A stretch of DNA of 64,000 bases from Bacteroidota bacterium (GTDB taxonomy: Bacteria > Bacteroidota > Bacteroidia > Cytophagales > Cyclobacteriaceae), in assembly GCA_023412765.1 (NCBI GenBank), contig JAEZBX010000250.1, forward strand, positions 1 to 64,000, written 5' to 3'. Under the pieces are notes generated by a model, which made no database searches, had not been told where the DNA came from, and was given only the letters and a program-made list of their open reading frames with translations. Both the position numbers and the translations under genes were made by a program. Within the stretch, counting starts at the first letter, position 1. Each line of letters begins with the position of its first letter. Shown in pieces: positions 33,063-42,615 of the stretch.

Positions 33063-33830
33063 ATGATTCGCGAATCGTTAGGCAAACAGCTTATTAAGCC
33101 CGTCGCCCATTTTCGCTACCGCGGAAAGGAACCTGGGCGCCTCGAGAATCTCAGCGACGGCGTGTTTGCACTAGCCATCACGTTGCTCCTGATATCAACG
33201 ACTGCACCGACTACCTTCAATGAAATAAAGCAGTTTGTTTGGGAGCTCATTCCCTTTACCATTTGCATCGTACTTATTGTTCTGATCTGGTGGGAGCACG
33301 TTGCGTTTTTCTACAGATATGGTATTCGTGACGCGAAAATAGTTTTTCTAAATACCACTTTTCTGATCATACTACTGTTTTACGTGTATCCCTTAAAGTT
33401 TTTGTGGCGCATGCTAACGCTGTACCCACTCTCACTCATACTGGATCAGCCTGACCTCGCTGAAAACCTTTCTCCGATGTTTCGCAGCGCCAGTGATACA
33501 GCTTTATTGATGATCATTTACGGGGTTGGATTTGCTTCCGTGTTTTTGGTGCTGGCGTTGATGTATCGCCATGCCTTGCAAAAATCTGAACAACTTGAGC
33601 TAAACCGTCTCGAAGAATTTGATACACGAATAAGCATACGTACGAATCTTCTGATGGCCTCTATACCTACGTTGTCGCTTTTGCTGGCCATTATTCTTAA
33701 AGACACGCGTCACGTTGGGTTCGTTTCCGGATTCAGCTACATGTTATACATGCCGGTAATGTTTACTCACGGGTACTTTTCGGCCAGGAAGCGAAAAAAA
33801 CTGATTCTTGAGCTCGAGTCATCGGAATAA
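33063..33830 (+). CDS. TMEM175-like potassium channel family protein
   Basis: 255 residues from the ATG at 33063. The first helix reads Arg-Leu-Glu-Asn-Leu-Ser-Asp-Gly-Val-Phe-Ala-Leu-Ala-Ile-Thr-Leu, close to the bacterial TMEM175 signature (Phe-Ser-Asp-Gly-Val), with Leu in place of Phe. Five or six hydrophobic helices follow. Bacterial TMEM175 proteins form tetrameric K+ channels whose filter lies in helix 1. Whether this one conducts K+ is inferred from the family. Single gene, convergent with a lipoprotein. Confidence 0.82.
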   Translation: MIRESLGKQLIKPVAHFRYRGKEPGRLENLSDGVFALAITLLLISTTAPTTFNEIKQFVWELIPFTICIVLIVLIWWEHVAFFYRYGIRDAKIVFLNTTFLIILLFYVYPLKFLWRMLTLYPLSLILDQPDLAENLSPMFRSASDTALLMIIYGVGFASVFLVLALMYRHALQKSEQLELNRLEEFDTRISIRTNLLMASIPTLSLLLAIILKDTRHVGFVSGFSYMLYMPVMFTHGYFSARKRKKLILELESSE

Positions 33831-33861
33831 CCCCAATATTTCGCTTTTGCAGCGGAAGAAT

Positions 33862-34383
33862 TTATTTCAGCTTTTTTAAAGTCAGCGACTTTCTGAAAAA
33901 TCCCTTCTGTATAAGTGAATATAACTGTCTGGGTGAAGGATCGATCTGATATAATTTTTTACCATCAATTTCACTGGAATCAATTTTGATCTCCTTGTTT
34001 AGATCAAGGAGATACTCATTAAAAGTTTTTTCACCGGGATCCATAAGCAAATAAGAAAGATCTCCGCTTTTTTCTCGCTTAATGACCCTTAAGAGCCACT
34101 CCGGATTTTCATTGTCATTAAAAAAATAATAACCCCTAAATTTCTTTAGTACCAGGCTGTCGCCCAAAATTCCTTCTGTCGAATCCGACCGCATGACGTA
34201 TCCCTTCGAGGTTACTACCAGCGTGTCTCTATTGTTGTCGTCGTCTACAAGGAGATACTCGCCTCTCAGCTCTCGTGGAATTTCTTTGAGCGCGGGTTTC
34301 CCTTTTGGCTGGGCCTCCCTGAACGTAATCTCCTTGCAGCATACAAGGAAGATAAGAAATAGTAGAAAGGTTATCTTCGGCAT
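33862..34383 (-). CDS. Lipoprotein of unknown function
   Basis: 173 residues from the ATG at 34383; longer readings start inside the upstream gene. The signal (MPKITFLLFLIFLVCC) gives a lipobox Cys at 15 or 16. The mature part has repeated Tyr-Leu-Leu and Leu-Arg-Gly-Glu-Tyr-Leu-Leu-Val-Asp-Asp segments and looks beta-rich. No family is recognised. It begins 34 bases after the GAF-domain gene on the same strand, so co-transcription is likely. Confidence 0.62.
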   Translation of the reverse strand: MPKITFLLFLIFLVCCKEITFREAQPKGKPALKEIPRELRGEYLLVDDDNNRDTLVVTSKGYVMRSDSTEGILGDSLVLKKFRGYYFFNDNENPEWLLRVIKREKSGDLSYLLMDPGEKTFNEYLLDLNKEIKIDSSEIDGKKLYQIDPSPRQLYSLIQKGFFRKSLTLKKLK

Positions 34384-34417
34384 AAAGGATTGCACACCTA
34401 AGATAACAACTATTATC

Positions 34418-36790
34418 TTATCGGAGCTGCAATGCTTCTTCCATATCGTGCAGGAAACCTTGAGGAACAAGTTGAGTGCTCATTCCCGGAGCGATTTGCA
34501 TGCGCAGTGCGCGTAGTCCATTTGCACCAGGCAATTCTTCAAGCTCCAGGGCCTCGAGTTTACCCGTTACCAGTTTTTTGCTCATCAGGTATTTGAAGTA
34601 TCGCTTATATTCCTCCTCAACCTTCGTCTGATTGTAGACTATTGCAATTTTTCCCGGCTGGGTCAATCGTTCCCCTGTATTTTTTATGTATGCCTTATCT
34701 ATTCTCTTCTTCACGATCTCATAACGGATATCATATGCGCCGTCTACATCGAATTGTTTTTCATCGGCGCGAAAGCGAATCGAAATCGGCTGATCATGCA
34801 CGAGAATTAATTGCGTTAAGTCAAGATCGTTTTCTAACGATGGCTTGAGCGCAGCCATTTTATGATGCACCCCTATCATCGTGAGCAACTGCCATAAGTG
34901 AAAGTTCTTGAGGTAAAAAGCATCGAATGACTGACCCTTTACCAGGGAACTGCCAACATATAAAGTAAACTCGACCCCATCTGTCTTATACTTCTCGAAG
35001 TAATGTGGAAACATTTTTTGAGCCTCCTCTTCGGCTTCGTCAAGATGTGCTGCAACGGCTTGATTGATTAAAGCAAGACTATGTTCAAATGATTTCCGGC
35101 GCTTGTATACAACACCAAACTGAGGATCAAGATGACTCCTGTATTCATCGATATGGATCTTAAGCGATTCATGTGTCTCGAAATGCTCAATAACTGGTTT
35201 AATCTCTTCCATCAGAAATTCAAGTACATTGCTTTCGTCGCCCGAAGCCAGACCGCGCGAAATCTTTTTCAACTGTTCATCAATCTTGTACATTACTTCT
35301 TCTACCAATGGAAACCGCTGGTCAGCATAAATTTTCTTCAACAATTCTTTCCCCAATTCAAGGTTTTCCTGAAGGTCTTTTTGGATGGCAAGATTTCGTT
35401 CGATGGAAGAGTTGCGCACATCGGCCATTCCATATAACGGGTAAACGTCCTTAAAGACAATTTCCTCCATGGAAGCCCGCGGATTGCTTCTTCGCTGGTT
35501 CAACAGGTTCATACCAGCTTCGAAGAATCTCCACTGAACACTAGGGTGGATAGCGGTGGCTTCCTCCTGAATGATTGCGCGCACTTCAGTGGCCATCTCC
35601 TCCTTCACTCTTTTTACCGCTGCCGTGAACATGGGTAACACAGTTTCAACTTTGTGCGCACTGACAGCATTCAACTTACCAGGTGTAGACGTAGCCAATT
35701 CCAGCATACCTATCGTTTCCTCACCATCCACGAGCGGGGCAAGCAATATATTTTTGATGCCGTTTTCCAGCAGCGTCTTTTCTATTTTGGAACGGTAGGG
35801 ATACTCGCTAAGATTTTCAACTGTTATATAGCGCTTTTCTGTCCAGCTTCGCTCGTAGACCGAACCCGAAAAATCATTGCATGGAGAAGAAGAGACAGGC
35901 TGATCTACCAGGCTTCGCCAACCGTCGGAAGCCGAATTTGTAACGATCAGGTTACTGGAACTATCGCAATACGCAAGACCTAATTTAATTTCTTCAATAC
36001 CAAACAGTGATCTTAATTTTTGCTGAATCGTTGCAAAACTCTCTTCCTCCTCAACCGCGTTTTTCTTAAGCAAATCGTATTTGATTGAAGATAACATTTC
36101 TTGTTCGGTGACATCAACCAGGCGCATTACCATGAAGCCCTGAAACTCAAAATCCTCAGGCTTGATGTACTGCATCCAAAGATCGAGGTCATACATTTTC
36201 TCCGTCAAAAATTTCAGGACGTGTTTCTCAATTGGCTTGATCTTCCCTTTTGCAATGATTTCGCAAAATTGATGGTTGATTTCAACGCGGTATACTTTAT
36301 CCAGCCCGGTAACCGAATTCCTAACCGTAAAATGAATCGGTTTTTCAACGCCAGACTTTAAATCATAGAATTTTTGAAGTATTAAAAGGTATGCTTTTAC
36401 GGCCTTTCCCAATATCATGCGATTGTCTGGCAAATTTACGGTAACGCAACTCGCGATATCTTCCAGCCGCAGACGCTGTTCAAAAGCGCGGGTAGCGTGC
36501 AGTGCCTTGAATTCAAAGGGAAACATTGCAGCTGCAATTTCGGTGTCCTCATTAGCCGGCGGAATTACAGCTGTCAGTAAGAATCTTATTAAAGGTCTGT
36601 GTTTTTCAAGAATAGATGAGTCGTGGATAGGCTGTCTTAATTCCGGTGCTCCATCAATTGCTTTCAGAAGATCCTGACCAAAGCCGGGTACTTTGCCCCC
36701 CCGTACGGCATTTTCCCAATACTCTATCAGCAGCCTGAGATTAAGCACCGTAGAGAAGGGGAATTTATCACTATTTGTAGAGTAGGTCAT
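34418..36790 (-). CDS. Large GAF-domain protein of unknown function
   Basis: 790 residues, no signal or membrane helix, so cytoplasmic. A GAF-like domain lies near 245-400: Ser-Phe-Ala-Thr-Ile-Gln-Gln-Lys-Leu-Arg-Ser-Leu-Phe, then Ile-Leu-Leu-Ala-Pro-Leu-Val-Asp-Gly-Glu-Glu-Thr-Ile-Gly-Met-Leu-Glu-Leu. The N-terminal ~240 and C-terminal ~390 residues are helical and acidic with no domain I can name; I see no kinase, GGDEF or response-regulator motif. Full-length relatives occur in Bacteroidota as 'GAF domain-containing protein'. It may sense a small ligand. A lipoprotein gene follows on the same strand. Confidence 0.75.
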   Translation of the reverse strand: MTYSTNSDKFPFSTVLNLRLLIEYWENAVRGGKVPGFGQDLLKAIDGAPELRQPIHDSSILEKHRPLIRFLLTAVIPPANEDTEIAAAMFPFEFKALHATRAFEQRLRLEDIASCVTVNLPDNRMILGKAVKAYLLILQKFYDLKSGVEKPIHFTVRNSVTGLDKVYRVEINHQFCEIIAKGKIKPIEKHVLKFLTEKMYDLDLWMQYIKPEDFEFQGFMVMRLVDVTEQEMLSSIKYDLLKKNAVEEEESFATIQQKLRSLFGIEEIKLGLAYCDSSSNLIVTNSASDGWRSLVDQPVSSSPCNDFSGSVYERSWTEKRYITVENLSEYPYRSKIEKTLLENGIKNILLAPLVDGEETIGMLELATSTPGKLNAVSAHKVETVLPMFTAAVKRVKEEMATEVRAIIQEEATAIHPSVQWRFFEAGMNLLNQRRSNPRASMEEIVFKDVYPLYGMADVRNSSIERNLAIQKDLQENLELGKELLKKIYADQRFPLVEEVMYKIDEQLKKISRGLASGDESNVLEFLMEEIKPVIEHFETHESLKIHIDEYRSHLDPQFGVVYKRRKSFEHSLALINQAVAAHLDEAEEEAQKMFPHYFEKYKTDGVEFTLYVGSSLVKGQSFDAFYLKNFHLWQLLTMIGVHHKMAALKPSLENDLDLTQLILVHDQPISIRFRADEKQFDVDGAYDIRYEIVKKRIDKAYIKNTGERLTQPGKIAIVYNQTKVEEEYKRYFKYLMSKKLVTGKLEALELEELPGANGLRALRMQIAPGMSTQLVPQGFLHDMEEALQLR

Positions 36791-37072
36791 TCAGAGTTTT
36801 TTCTAGTGAACGAAAGTTTAAAAAAGAGGTTCTATTGGTTTGGACGAAACTGTGACACCTATTATTCTACAAAGTGTTCTCTTTTTCCAGAAACAAGAGG
36901 CAATCGATTGCACGTCTACAACATTGGTTTATGAGAATTTCGTTAACGATATGTTAACCTTTGTTGGGTTCTGCAGCGCAAGGCCTGGTTAATGCCCCTC
37001 AGTCAACCTGAAACACTTCTCGTCCAACCATTATGGATCCTTCCGTGTCTATAGATCGTAGTTTGATAGATT

Positions 37073-37789
37073 ATGCCTTTTAAGAATATAACATTCATAT
37101 TTTTAGTGCTGCTGTTCGGATGCTCCATTGATGACGACCCATCTGTTGACGTTTTTACGGCTTCCTTTGATTTTAGCGAGTCGCAGAATGACTGGCATGG
37201 CGATTTTGTAGATCTTCCGGCGGGCGAGGATGATTCAGCTTTTTATGAGTTGAAGTTTGCTTACACCTCCCTTCCGCAAAATCTGGGTGGCAAAAAGTCG
37301 ATTATGCTTTCGGGTAATAACCACAGCGACGACTTATTCATGTTTATCAAGCGAAAAATCACCGGCCTGGTTCCGAATACAACTTATACCTTAGTTTTTG
37401 AGGTCGAACTTGCTTCAAACGCACCGCAGGGTTCAGTGGGTGCAGGCGGCTCGCCCGGAGGAAGTGTATTTTTGAAGGCGGGAGCGAGCACTATTGAGCC
37501 TGCCAAAGTTTTACAGAATGGTCGGTGGGAGTTGAACGTGGACAAAGGAAATCAAAGCACGCCCGGTCAACATGCAATTGTGCTTGGTGACATTGCAACA
37601 CCCGGAAATACCACGGACTATACAATTATTTCAAGAAGCAACATTGCTTATTCAGCAGCACCGGTGTTTATGGCACAAACCAATAGCAAGGGAGAGATCT
37701 GGTTACTGGTCGGAACTGACTCAGGCTTTGAAGGCATCACCACACTTTATTACACTAAAATAAATATCGTGTTCAGCGCTCCGTATTAA
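37073..37789 (+). CDS. Lipoprotein of unknown function, beta-sandwich-like
   Basis: 238 residues. The signal (MPFKNITFIFLVLLFGC) has the lipobox Cys at 17, followed by Ser-Ile-Asp-Asp-Asp-Pro, an acidic linker common in surface lipoproteins. The rest is beta-rich with many Gly, Asn, Ser and Thr. A region Ile-Thr-Gly-Leu-Val-Pro-Asn-Thr-Thr-Tyr-Thr-Leu near 101-112 resembles the end of a fibronectin-type or carbohydrate-binding strand set. No catalytic motif is seen. Convergent with the AlkC-like gene. The preceding 282 bases (36791-37072) hold no gene I can support. Confidence 0.65.
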   Translation: MPFKNITFIFLVLLFGCSIDDDPSVDVFTASFDFSESQNDWHGDFVDLPAGEDDSAFYELKFAYTSLPQNLGGKKSIMLSGNNHSDDLFMFIKRKITGLVPNTTYTLVFEVELASNAPQGSVGAGGSPGGSVFLKAGASTIEPAKVLQNGRWELNVDKGNQSTPGQHAIVLGDIATPGNTTDYTIISRSNIAYSAAPVFMAQTNSKGEIWLLVGTDSGFEGITTLYYTKINIVFSAPY

Positions 37790-37806
37790 CAATACCAGGA
37801 ATTTCA

Positions 37807-38907
37807 CTATTGAACGTTAAAACCGGTAGTTGCCAGTTCAACACCATTAGCCATAATTCTTAACCGGTGAATTCCCTTGAAATGCACTCGGGTAGAATAG
37901 TCCGCAAAAGATTTTTTTCGCTTAAAGAGAATCGATTTTCCGGGTTCAAAGCTATCCTCCGTAATCCTGAAGATTTTCTTAGAAATGCTTCCGGTCCGCG
38001 TGACATATTCTATCATATAATCCAACCGAAACACGCATGCTGTCTTCTCTTTGCTCGCGAACTCAAACTCAAAGTTGAGATCATTTCCAATAACTACCTT
38101 ATCAGTAATCCGCAGCTTCTTGATTTCTCCCTTAGCTTTGGGATTAAGTCCGTGCAAGCGCAGGGCGGTTGCATGACCACGCTTTAAAAGCGTACGGCAC
38201 CCATGTTTAATGATCCAATCGGTCTCCGGACTTATTCCTTTCCATTCCTTAGCAATTTGAAGAGCGATGTCAGGGTAATCCTTTGCAATATCGTTAAGGT
38301 TGTTTGCAACGCTCCTCCTTACTGAATCAGACGGATCATTTTTGAGATTCTCAAGGATAGGCAGAATTGGTGAAGGATCCTTTTTCAGAAACGGAAGACC
38401 CATGCCCCAGGGCAACCGTGGTCTGCATCCTTCAGACGAAAGCCTTCTTACGGCCGCGTGCGGATGCTTCGACCACTTTAACATAACGGCCATTGTTTGT
38501 GCCGGGTACTTCTCAATGAACGGACGTATTGCGAATTCTGCGCTTATCAATTTTGTGCTTTCTTCAATTGCACGCATTGACAGGTCGAAATGATCAAGCC
38601 CATACTGTTCGATATAATCCGGAAGAAAAATAAACGGATATTTTGAACGAGTATGATTCTGTTCCTGCAAAAGTTTGCATATATACACGACGTGTTCTAT
38701 TGCTTTGGGATAGTCATTCGGAAGACAGGCTCCAAAAGCTTTTGTCACGTGACGGGTACGCTGCTTGAGTTCAAGATCGGGCCAGACTTTGTCAAAGACA
38801 GCGTACACAAAACGTCGTTCACCAAAATCCGGGATAACTTTTTTTATCACCGGACACAAGGTTTCAAAAAATTGCGGATTGTACATGTATTTTAGTTGCT
38901 CGCTCAT
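37807..38907 (-). CDS. AlkC-like DNA alkylation repair glycosylase
   Basis: 366 residues from the ATG at 38907. The N-terminal ~255 residues are HEAT-like helices of the DNA-alkylation-repair family. The segment Ala-Val-Arg-Arg-Leu-Ser-Ser-Glu-Gly-Cys-Arg-Pro-Arg-Leu-Pro-Trp near 155-170 is characteristic of the AlkC branch. The last ~100 residues are beta-rich (Phe-Arg-Leu-Asp-Tyr-Met-Ile-Glu-Tyr-Val, His-Phe-Lys-Gly-Ile-His), fitting the Ig-like domain attached in some AlkC proteins. AlkC removes 3-methyladenine-type lesions without base flipping. It stands alone, with no other ada or alk genes nearby. Confidence 0.78.
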   Translation of the reverse strand: MSEQLKYMYNPQFFETLCPVIKKVIPDFGERRFVYAVFDKVWPDLELKQRTRHVTKAFGACLPNDYPKAIEHVVYICKLLQEQNHTRSKYPFIFLPDYIEQYGLDHFDLSMRAIEESTKLISAEFAIRPFIEKYPAQTMAVMLKWSKHPHAAVRRLSSEGCRPRLPWGMGLPFLKKDPSPILPILENLKNDPSDSVRRSVANNLNDIAKDYPDIALQIAKEWKGISPETDWIIKHGCRTLLKRGHATALRLHGLNPKAKGEIKKLRITDKVVIGNDLNFEFEFASKEKTACVFRLDYMIEYVTRTGSISKKIFRITEDSFEPGKSILFKRKKSFADYSTRVHFKGIHRLRIMANGVELATTGFNVQ

Positions 38908-39011
38908 AGTACGAAAGATGATTGATAGAGCAATTAAACCAGGCACAGTGACACCACTATGTCAGCAGCGATTTAAAAGAAATAAATTTTATTGATGTCG
39001 ATGGGAAAGTC

Positions 39012-40010
39012 TCAATTGAGACGCAATTCGGTTTTCATACCCACGATATGGTTGATCAACGCTTGTTGCCACGTAAGATCTGCATCCCACTTCGTGCCCA
39101 GGAAAACATTTCCTGAATCAATGTGCTTGAAATAGAACTTGAAAACAGGTGTGTTTCCAGGAATATTTTTTAGCTGTTGCTGTCCATCAGAATATGTAAC
39201 AGACAAAAACGCGCTTTCAGACTTACTCATATCATATCCAAGCAACTCTCTGGCTACTGTACCTCGAGTGTGCACAAAAGCCATAACATAAAGGTGGCCT
39301 TGTCTTCGTAGTTCCTTCTCTGCAATTCCTGGTTCTGACATCTTGAATTTGCGCGGATAGTGGTTATTGAAAATTTCTTCCAACTCCCGATCAATCGCCT
39401 CGTCGCCAGTTTTCGGAACGGCCAGAAGGTCTACTGTTAAATCCGTCGCATAGAATTCGTTTCGCTTGCCTAATATTGGATTGATTACGGCATCGGTTTC
39501 CGGAGCATCATTGATCAATAGGTTTTCTTTCTTTTGTCCACTGGAGGCAGTTCTGCCTAATGTCTTTAGAGCCTCCGTTAGAACACGGTGTGATGTTGAC
39601 CATGCCGATTGACCCGGGGTTATAATATCCTCCTTCCCTGAATATAAAGTGATTGTGATCCTGTACCCTTCATCTCCTTTCTCAATAAAAACCAGGTTAG
39701 TTATTTCACGCTTGATGAGGTAGTCACTAAAAGCTCTCGTGATATCTTTACTGGCGAACGGCTTGTCAAGTTCAAAATAAATAATTGCATCGATTCCAGC
39801 TTTTTGAAATGCCAATTGCACTTCGTTCAACTCTTTATTGGAAATTGTGTGATGGAAGAATCCAGCCGTTCTTGTGCTAAGAAGTTTTGCAGGCAGTCCA
39901 CCCTGGAGATTTAATTGATCTATCCTCTCCTTCTCTGACATCACCGGCTGTGCGGCCAAATGCCTGGATACGAAAAGTAAAAGACAGATAATGAGACTAC
40001 GCTTGAACAT
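39012..40010 (-). CDS. Secreted protein of unknown function
   Basis: 332 residues with a signal peptide (MFKRSLIICLLLFVSRHLAA). The mature part alternates helices and strands; Asn-Glu-Phe-Tyr-Ala-Thr-Asp-Leu near 185 and a final Trp-Asp-Ala-Asp-Leu-Thr-Trp-Gln-Gln-Ala-Leu-Ile-Asn-His-Ile may be conserved spots. No domain is recognised. It is divergent from the M20 hydrolase; the 193-base gap between them (40011-40203) shows no gene. Confidence 0.6.
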   Translation of the reverse strand: MFKRSLIICLLLFVSRHLAAQPVMSEKERIDQLNLQGGLPAKLLSTRTAGFFHHTISNKELNEVQLAFQKAGIDAIIYFELDKPFASKDITRAFSDYLIKREITNLVFIEKGDEGYRITITLYSGKEDIITPGQSAWSTSHRVLTEALKTLGRTASSGQKKENLLINDAPETDAVINPILGKRNEFYATDLTVDLLAVPKTGDEAIDRELEEIFNNHYPRKFKMSEPGIAEKELRRQGHLYVMAFVHTRGTVARELLGYDMSKSESAFLSVTYSDGQQQLKNIPGNTPVFKFYFKHIDSGNVFLGTKWDADLTWQQALINHIVGMKTELRLN

Positions 40011-40203
40011 TGAACTGAGTAAACAACGTAAAAAAACGAAAATTCGGGCTAATCATTTTGGATGCCAATAAAAAATCCAGCATTGCTCGTTTTATTCGGA
40101 TAATCAGCTAATTAAAGCCCTCGAATTTCCACTGCAATTTTATCATCGGCTTTGGTCGACAACAGTAAATTTTTACCTTGTTTCGTACATGAACCAATAG
40201 ATT

Positions 40204-41511
40204 ATGAGGAAACTCCTTTTCACCATCACGGGCATATTCATTGCAGCTGGCGCCAGCGCGCAAACCAGTTCTAAATTACAAGCAAAGATTGAGCAGCAGG
40301 CGAAAGAAATGGAACCCAAAGTCATTGAATGGCGAAGACATTTTCATCAGTATCCCGAGCTTTCAAACCGCGAAGTTAAAACTGCAGCATTGGTCGCCGA
40401 GCATCTGAAAAAGCTGGGCATAGAAGTCCAAACCGGCATAGCTAAAACGGGTGTGATTGGATTGCTGAAATCCGGAAAGCCAGGGCCGGTGATCGCGCTT
40501 AGAGCGGACATGGACGCATTGCCAGTTACTGAACGAAATTCCCTCCCCTTCGCATCGAAGGAAAAGGCAATTTTTAACGATCAGGAAACTGGTGTGATGC
40601 ATGCCTGCGGTCATGATTCGCACGTAGCAATTCTTATGGCCGTCGCGGAGATCTTGTCAAAGAACAAGGAGTCGTTAAAAGGGACTGTAAAGTTTATTTT
40701 TCAACCTGCCGAAGAAGGTCCTCCTGCGGGTGAAGAGGGCGGGGCTGGATTGATGGTAAGAGAAGGGGCTCTCGAAAATCCTAAAGTGGATGTCATCTTT
40801 GGAATGCATATCCAATCGATCAGCCCGCTTGGCAGAATTACCTATCGACCCGCTGGAATGATGGCAGCGTCTGACTGGTTCACAATCAAGGTGAAGGGCA
40901 AGCAAAGTCATGGTGCTGCCCCATGGATGGGAGTGGATCCGATCGCGATCTCAGCTCAAATAATAAACGGTCTTCAAACAATTGTGAGTCGACAAACCGA
41001 ATTAACTAAGGAAGCTGCGGTTATAAGCGTAGGACGAATTAATGCTGGAATCCGCGAAAATATTATTCCTGAAATGGCTGTTATGGGAGGCACCATACGT
41101 ACCCTTGACGAGGATATGCAAAAGAAGATCCATGAAAAAATCAAACTGACAGCTACCAAAATAGCAGAGAGTGGAGGTGCAATTGCCGAAGTAACAATCG
41201 AAAATAAGACGCCAGTCACGTATAACGACCCCGCACTCACCGAAAAAATGGTAGCAAGTCTTGAAAAGGCCGCAGGTAAGGAAAATGTTATGCGCATTAA
41301 TGCCGTTACTGGTGCTGAGGATTTCGCTTTCTTTCAACAAAAAGTGCCGGGCCTCTTCTTTTTTGTTGGTGCAATGATGCCTGAGCAGGATCCTAATACT
41401 GTTCCAGCGCACCATACTCCGGACTTTATGATCGACGAACGCGGCATGCTTGTTGGTCTAAAGGCTATGCTAAATGTCACGCTTGACTACATGAATATGC
41501 CCAGAAAATAG
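40204..41511 (+). CDS. M20 family metallo-amidohydrolase, secreted
   Basis: 435 residues with a signal peptide (MRKLLFTITGIFIAAGASA). Binuclear-metal motifs are intact: Ala-Leu-Arg-Ala-Asp-Met-Asp-Ala-Leu-Pro near 98-107, Met-His-Ala-Cys135-Gly-His137-Asp, Gln-Pro-Ala-Glu170-Glu171-Gly, Gly-Met-His202 and a final Ala-His-His-Thr-Pro near 400. A dimerisation domain is inserted between. The Cys ligand marks the aminoacylase/hippurate/IAA-amino-acid hydrolase group, which removes acyl groups from amino acids. The exact substrate is unknown. Single gene, with no acyl-donor genes around. Confidence 0.88.
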   Translation: MRKLLFTITGIFIAAGASAQTSSKLQAKIEQQAKEMEPKVIEWRRHFHQYPELSNREVKTAALVAEHLKKLGIEVQTGIAKTGVIGLLKSGKPGPVIALRADMDALPVTERNSLPFASKEKAIFNDQETGVMHACGHDSHVAILMAVAEILSKNKESLKGTVKFIFQPAEEGPPAGEEGGAGLMVREGALENPKVDVIFGMHIQSISPLGRITYRPAGMMAASDWFTIKVKGKQSHGAAPWMGVDPIAISAQIINGLQTIVSRQTELTKEAAVISVGRINAGIRENIIPEMAVMGGTIRTLDEDMQKKIHEKIKLTATKIAESGGAIAEVTIENKTPVTYNDPALTEKMVASLEKAAGKENVMRINAVTGAEDFAFFQQKVPGLFFFVGAMMPEQDPNTVPAHHTPDFMIDERGMLVGLKAMLNVTLDYMNMPRK

Positions 41512-41632
41512 CTCCCTATCTCGTGCTATTTCCACCGGTAATATTTCATACCTACATGGATTCAAAAGTGCTATTTTTCGGATGATGATAAATTTTCTGC
41601 ACAAATGATGTGCGGTCTAAACTAACCTTAAC

Positions 41633-42469
41633 ATGAAAACAAGACGCGATTTTCTTAAAATAACTAGTGGGCTAGCTGCGGGCGCAATGTTCTTACCCAC
41701 CCTGGCAAGTGCGAAGAAGGTAAAAAATGTCGGCATTCAACTTTATAGCGTGCGCAAAGAAATGCTTGCAGACGCCGTGGGAACACTGAAGGCGCTTGCC
41801 AAAATAGGCTACAAAGAGCTTGAATCTGCGCGCAGTGAAAAGGGAAACTATTATGGCCTTCAACCCAAGGAAATTAAAAAAATTGCTGGCGATCTGGGCA
41901 TGGCCGTGAAAAGCGGCCACGTGCATATTGATAAGGATTTCCAACGGTCTATTGACTATGCGGCTGAAGCGGGCCAAAGTTATCTTGTGTGCTCATCCTT
42001 GCCGTCAAACGGCCAGACTGTCGACAACTATAAAAAGGTGGCAGAAATCTTTACAAAAGCGGCTGAAGATTGCAAGAAATCAAACCTCATTTTCGGCTAT
42101 CACAATCACGAATATGAGTTTGAAAAAGAAAACGGACAAGTGCTGTATGACGTCCTGCTGGACAATACCGACCCCAAATTAGTAACCATGGAACTGGACC
42201 TTGGATGGGTAATCATTTCAGGCCACGACCCCCTGGCCTATTTTAATAAATACCCCGGCCGCTTCCCTTTGTGGCATTTGAAGGATATGGACGGGAAAAA
42301 GAAGGAAAGCACGGAATTTGGGAAAGGAGAGGTTCAAATTATCGAAATGCTTCGGAATGCCGACAAATCCGGCGTGAAACACATTTTTGTAGAGCAGGAA
42401 GAATATGCAAGCACAGCGCTTGAGAGCATGAAATATGATTTTGACTACCTCATGAAGTTGGATTACTAA
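41633..42469 (+). CDS. Tat-exported TIM-barrel sugar phosphate isomerase/epimerase-like protein
   Basis: 278 residues. The N-terminus MKTRRDFLKITSGLAAGAMF has the twin-arginine motif (Arg-Arg-Asp-Phe-Leu-Lys), so export is folded, via Tat. The rest is the xylose-isomerase-like barrel: Gly-Ile-Gln-Leu-Tyr-Ser-Val-Arg near 33-40, His-Asn-His-Glu-Tyr near 145, Glu-Leu-Asp-Leu-Gly-Trp near 180, Trp-His-Leu-Lys-Asp-Met near 210 and Phe-Val-Glu-Gln-Glu near 245, giving the metal-binding Glu/Asp/His set. The substrate is unknown. It ends 26 bases before a strong terminator. Confidence 0.85.
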   Translation: MKTRRDFLKITSGLAAGAMFLPTLASAKKVKNVGIQLYSVRKEMLADAVGTLKALAKIGYKELESARSEKGNYYGLQPKEIKKIAGDLGMAVKSGHVHIDKDFQRSIDYAAEAGQSYLVCSSLPSNGQTVDNYKKVAEIFTKAAEDCKKSNLIFGYHNHEYEFEKENGQVLYDVLLDNTDPKLVTMELDLGWVIISGHDPLAYFNKYPGRFPLWHLKDMDGKKKESTEFGKGEVQIIEMLRNADKSGVKHIFVEQEEYASTALESMKYDFDYLMKLDY

Positions 42470-42495
42470 AGCGCCTTTTTCCTTTTCGAAAGTAT

Positions 42496-42519
42496 AAATG
42501 CCCGCTGCCGGGCATTTTT
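42496..42519 (+). terminator. Rho-independent terminator
   Basis: AAATGCCCG pairs with CGGGCATTT around a four-base CTGC loop (stem arms 42496-42504 and 42509-42517), and the 3' arm runs into five T residues (42515-42519). It ends the isomerase-like gene transcript. Confidence 0.8.
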
Positions 42520-42615
42520 GTATTAAGCCATCCGAGTAATAAAAGGTGCGTTAAGCATCTGCTCTTTTAGCGGATTCTTTCTTTTAGTTTATCTTGCCTT
42601 CAATTCTATCTATTC

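Noticed and set aside
41599..41613. GCACA/TGTGC inverted repeat 20 bases before the Tat-exported isomerase gene
   Set aside because: Only five pairs with a five-base loop; too short to separate from chance.
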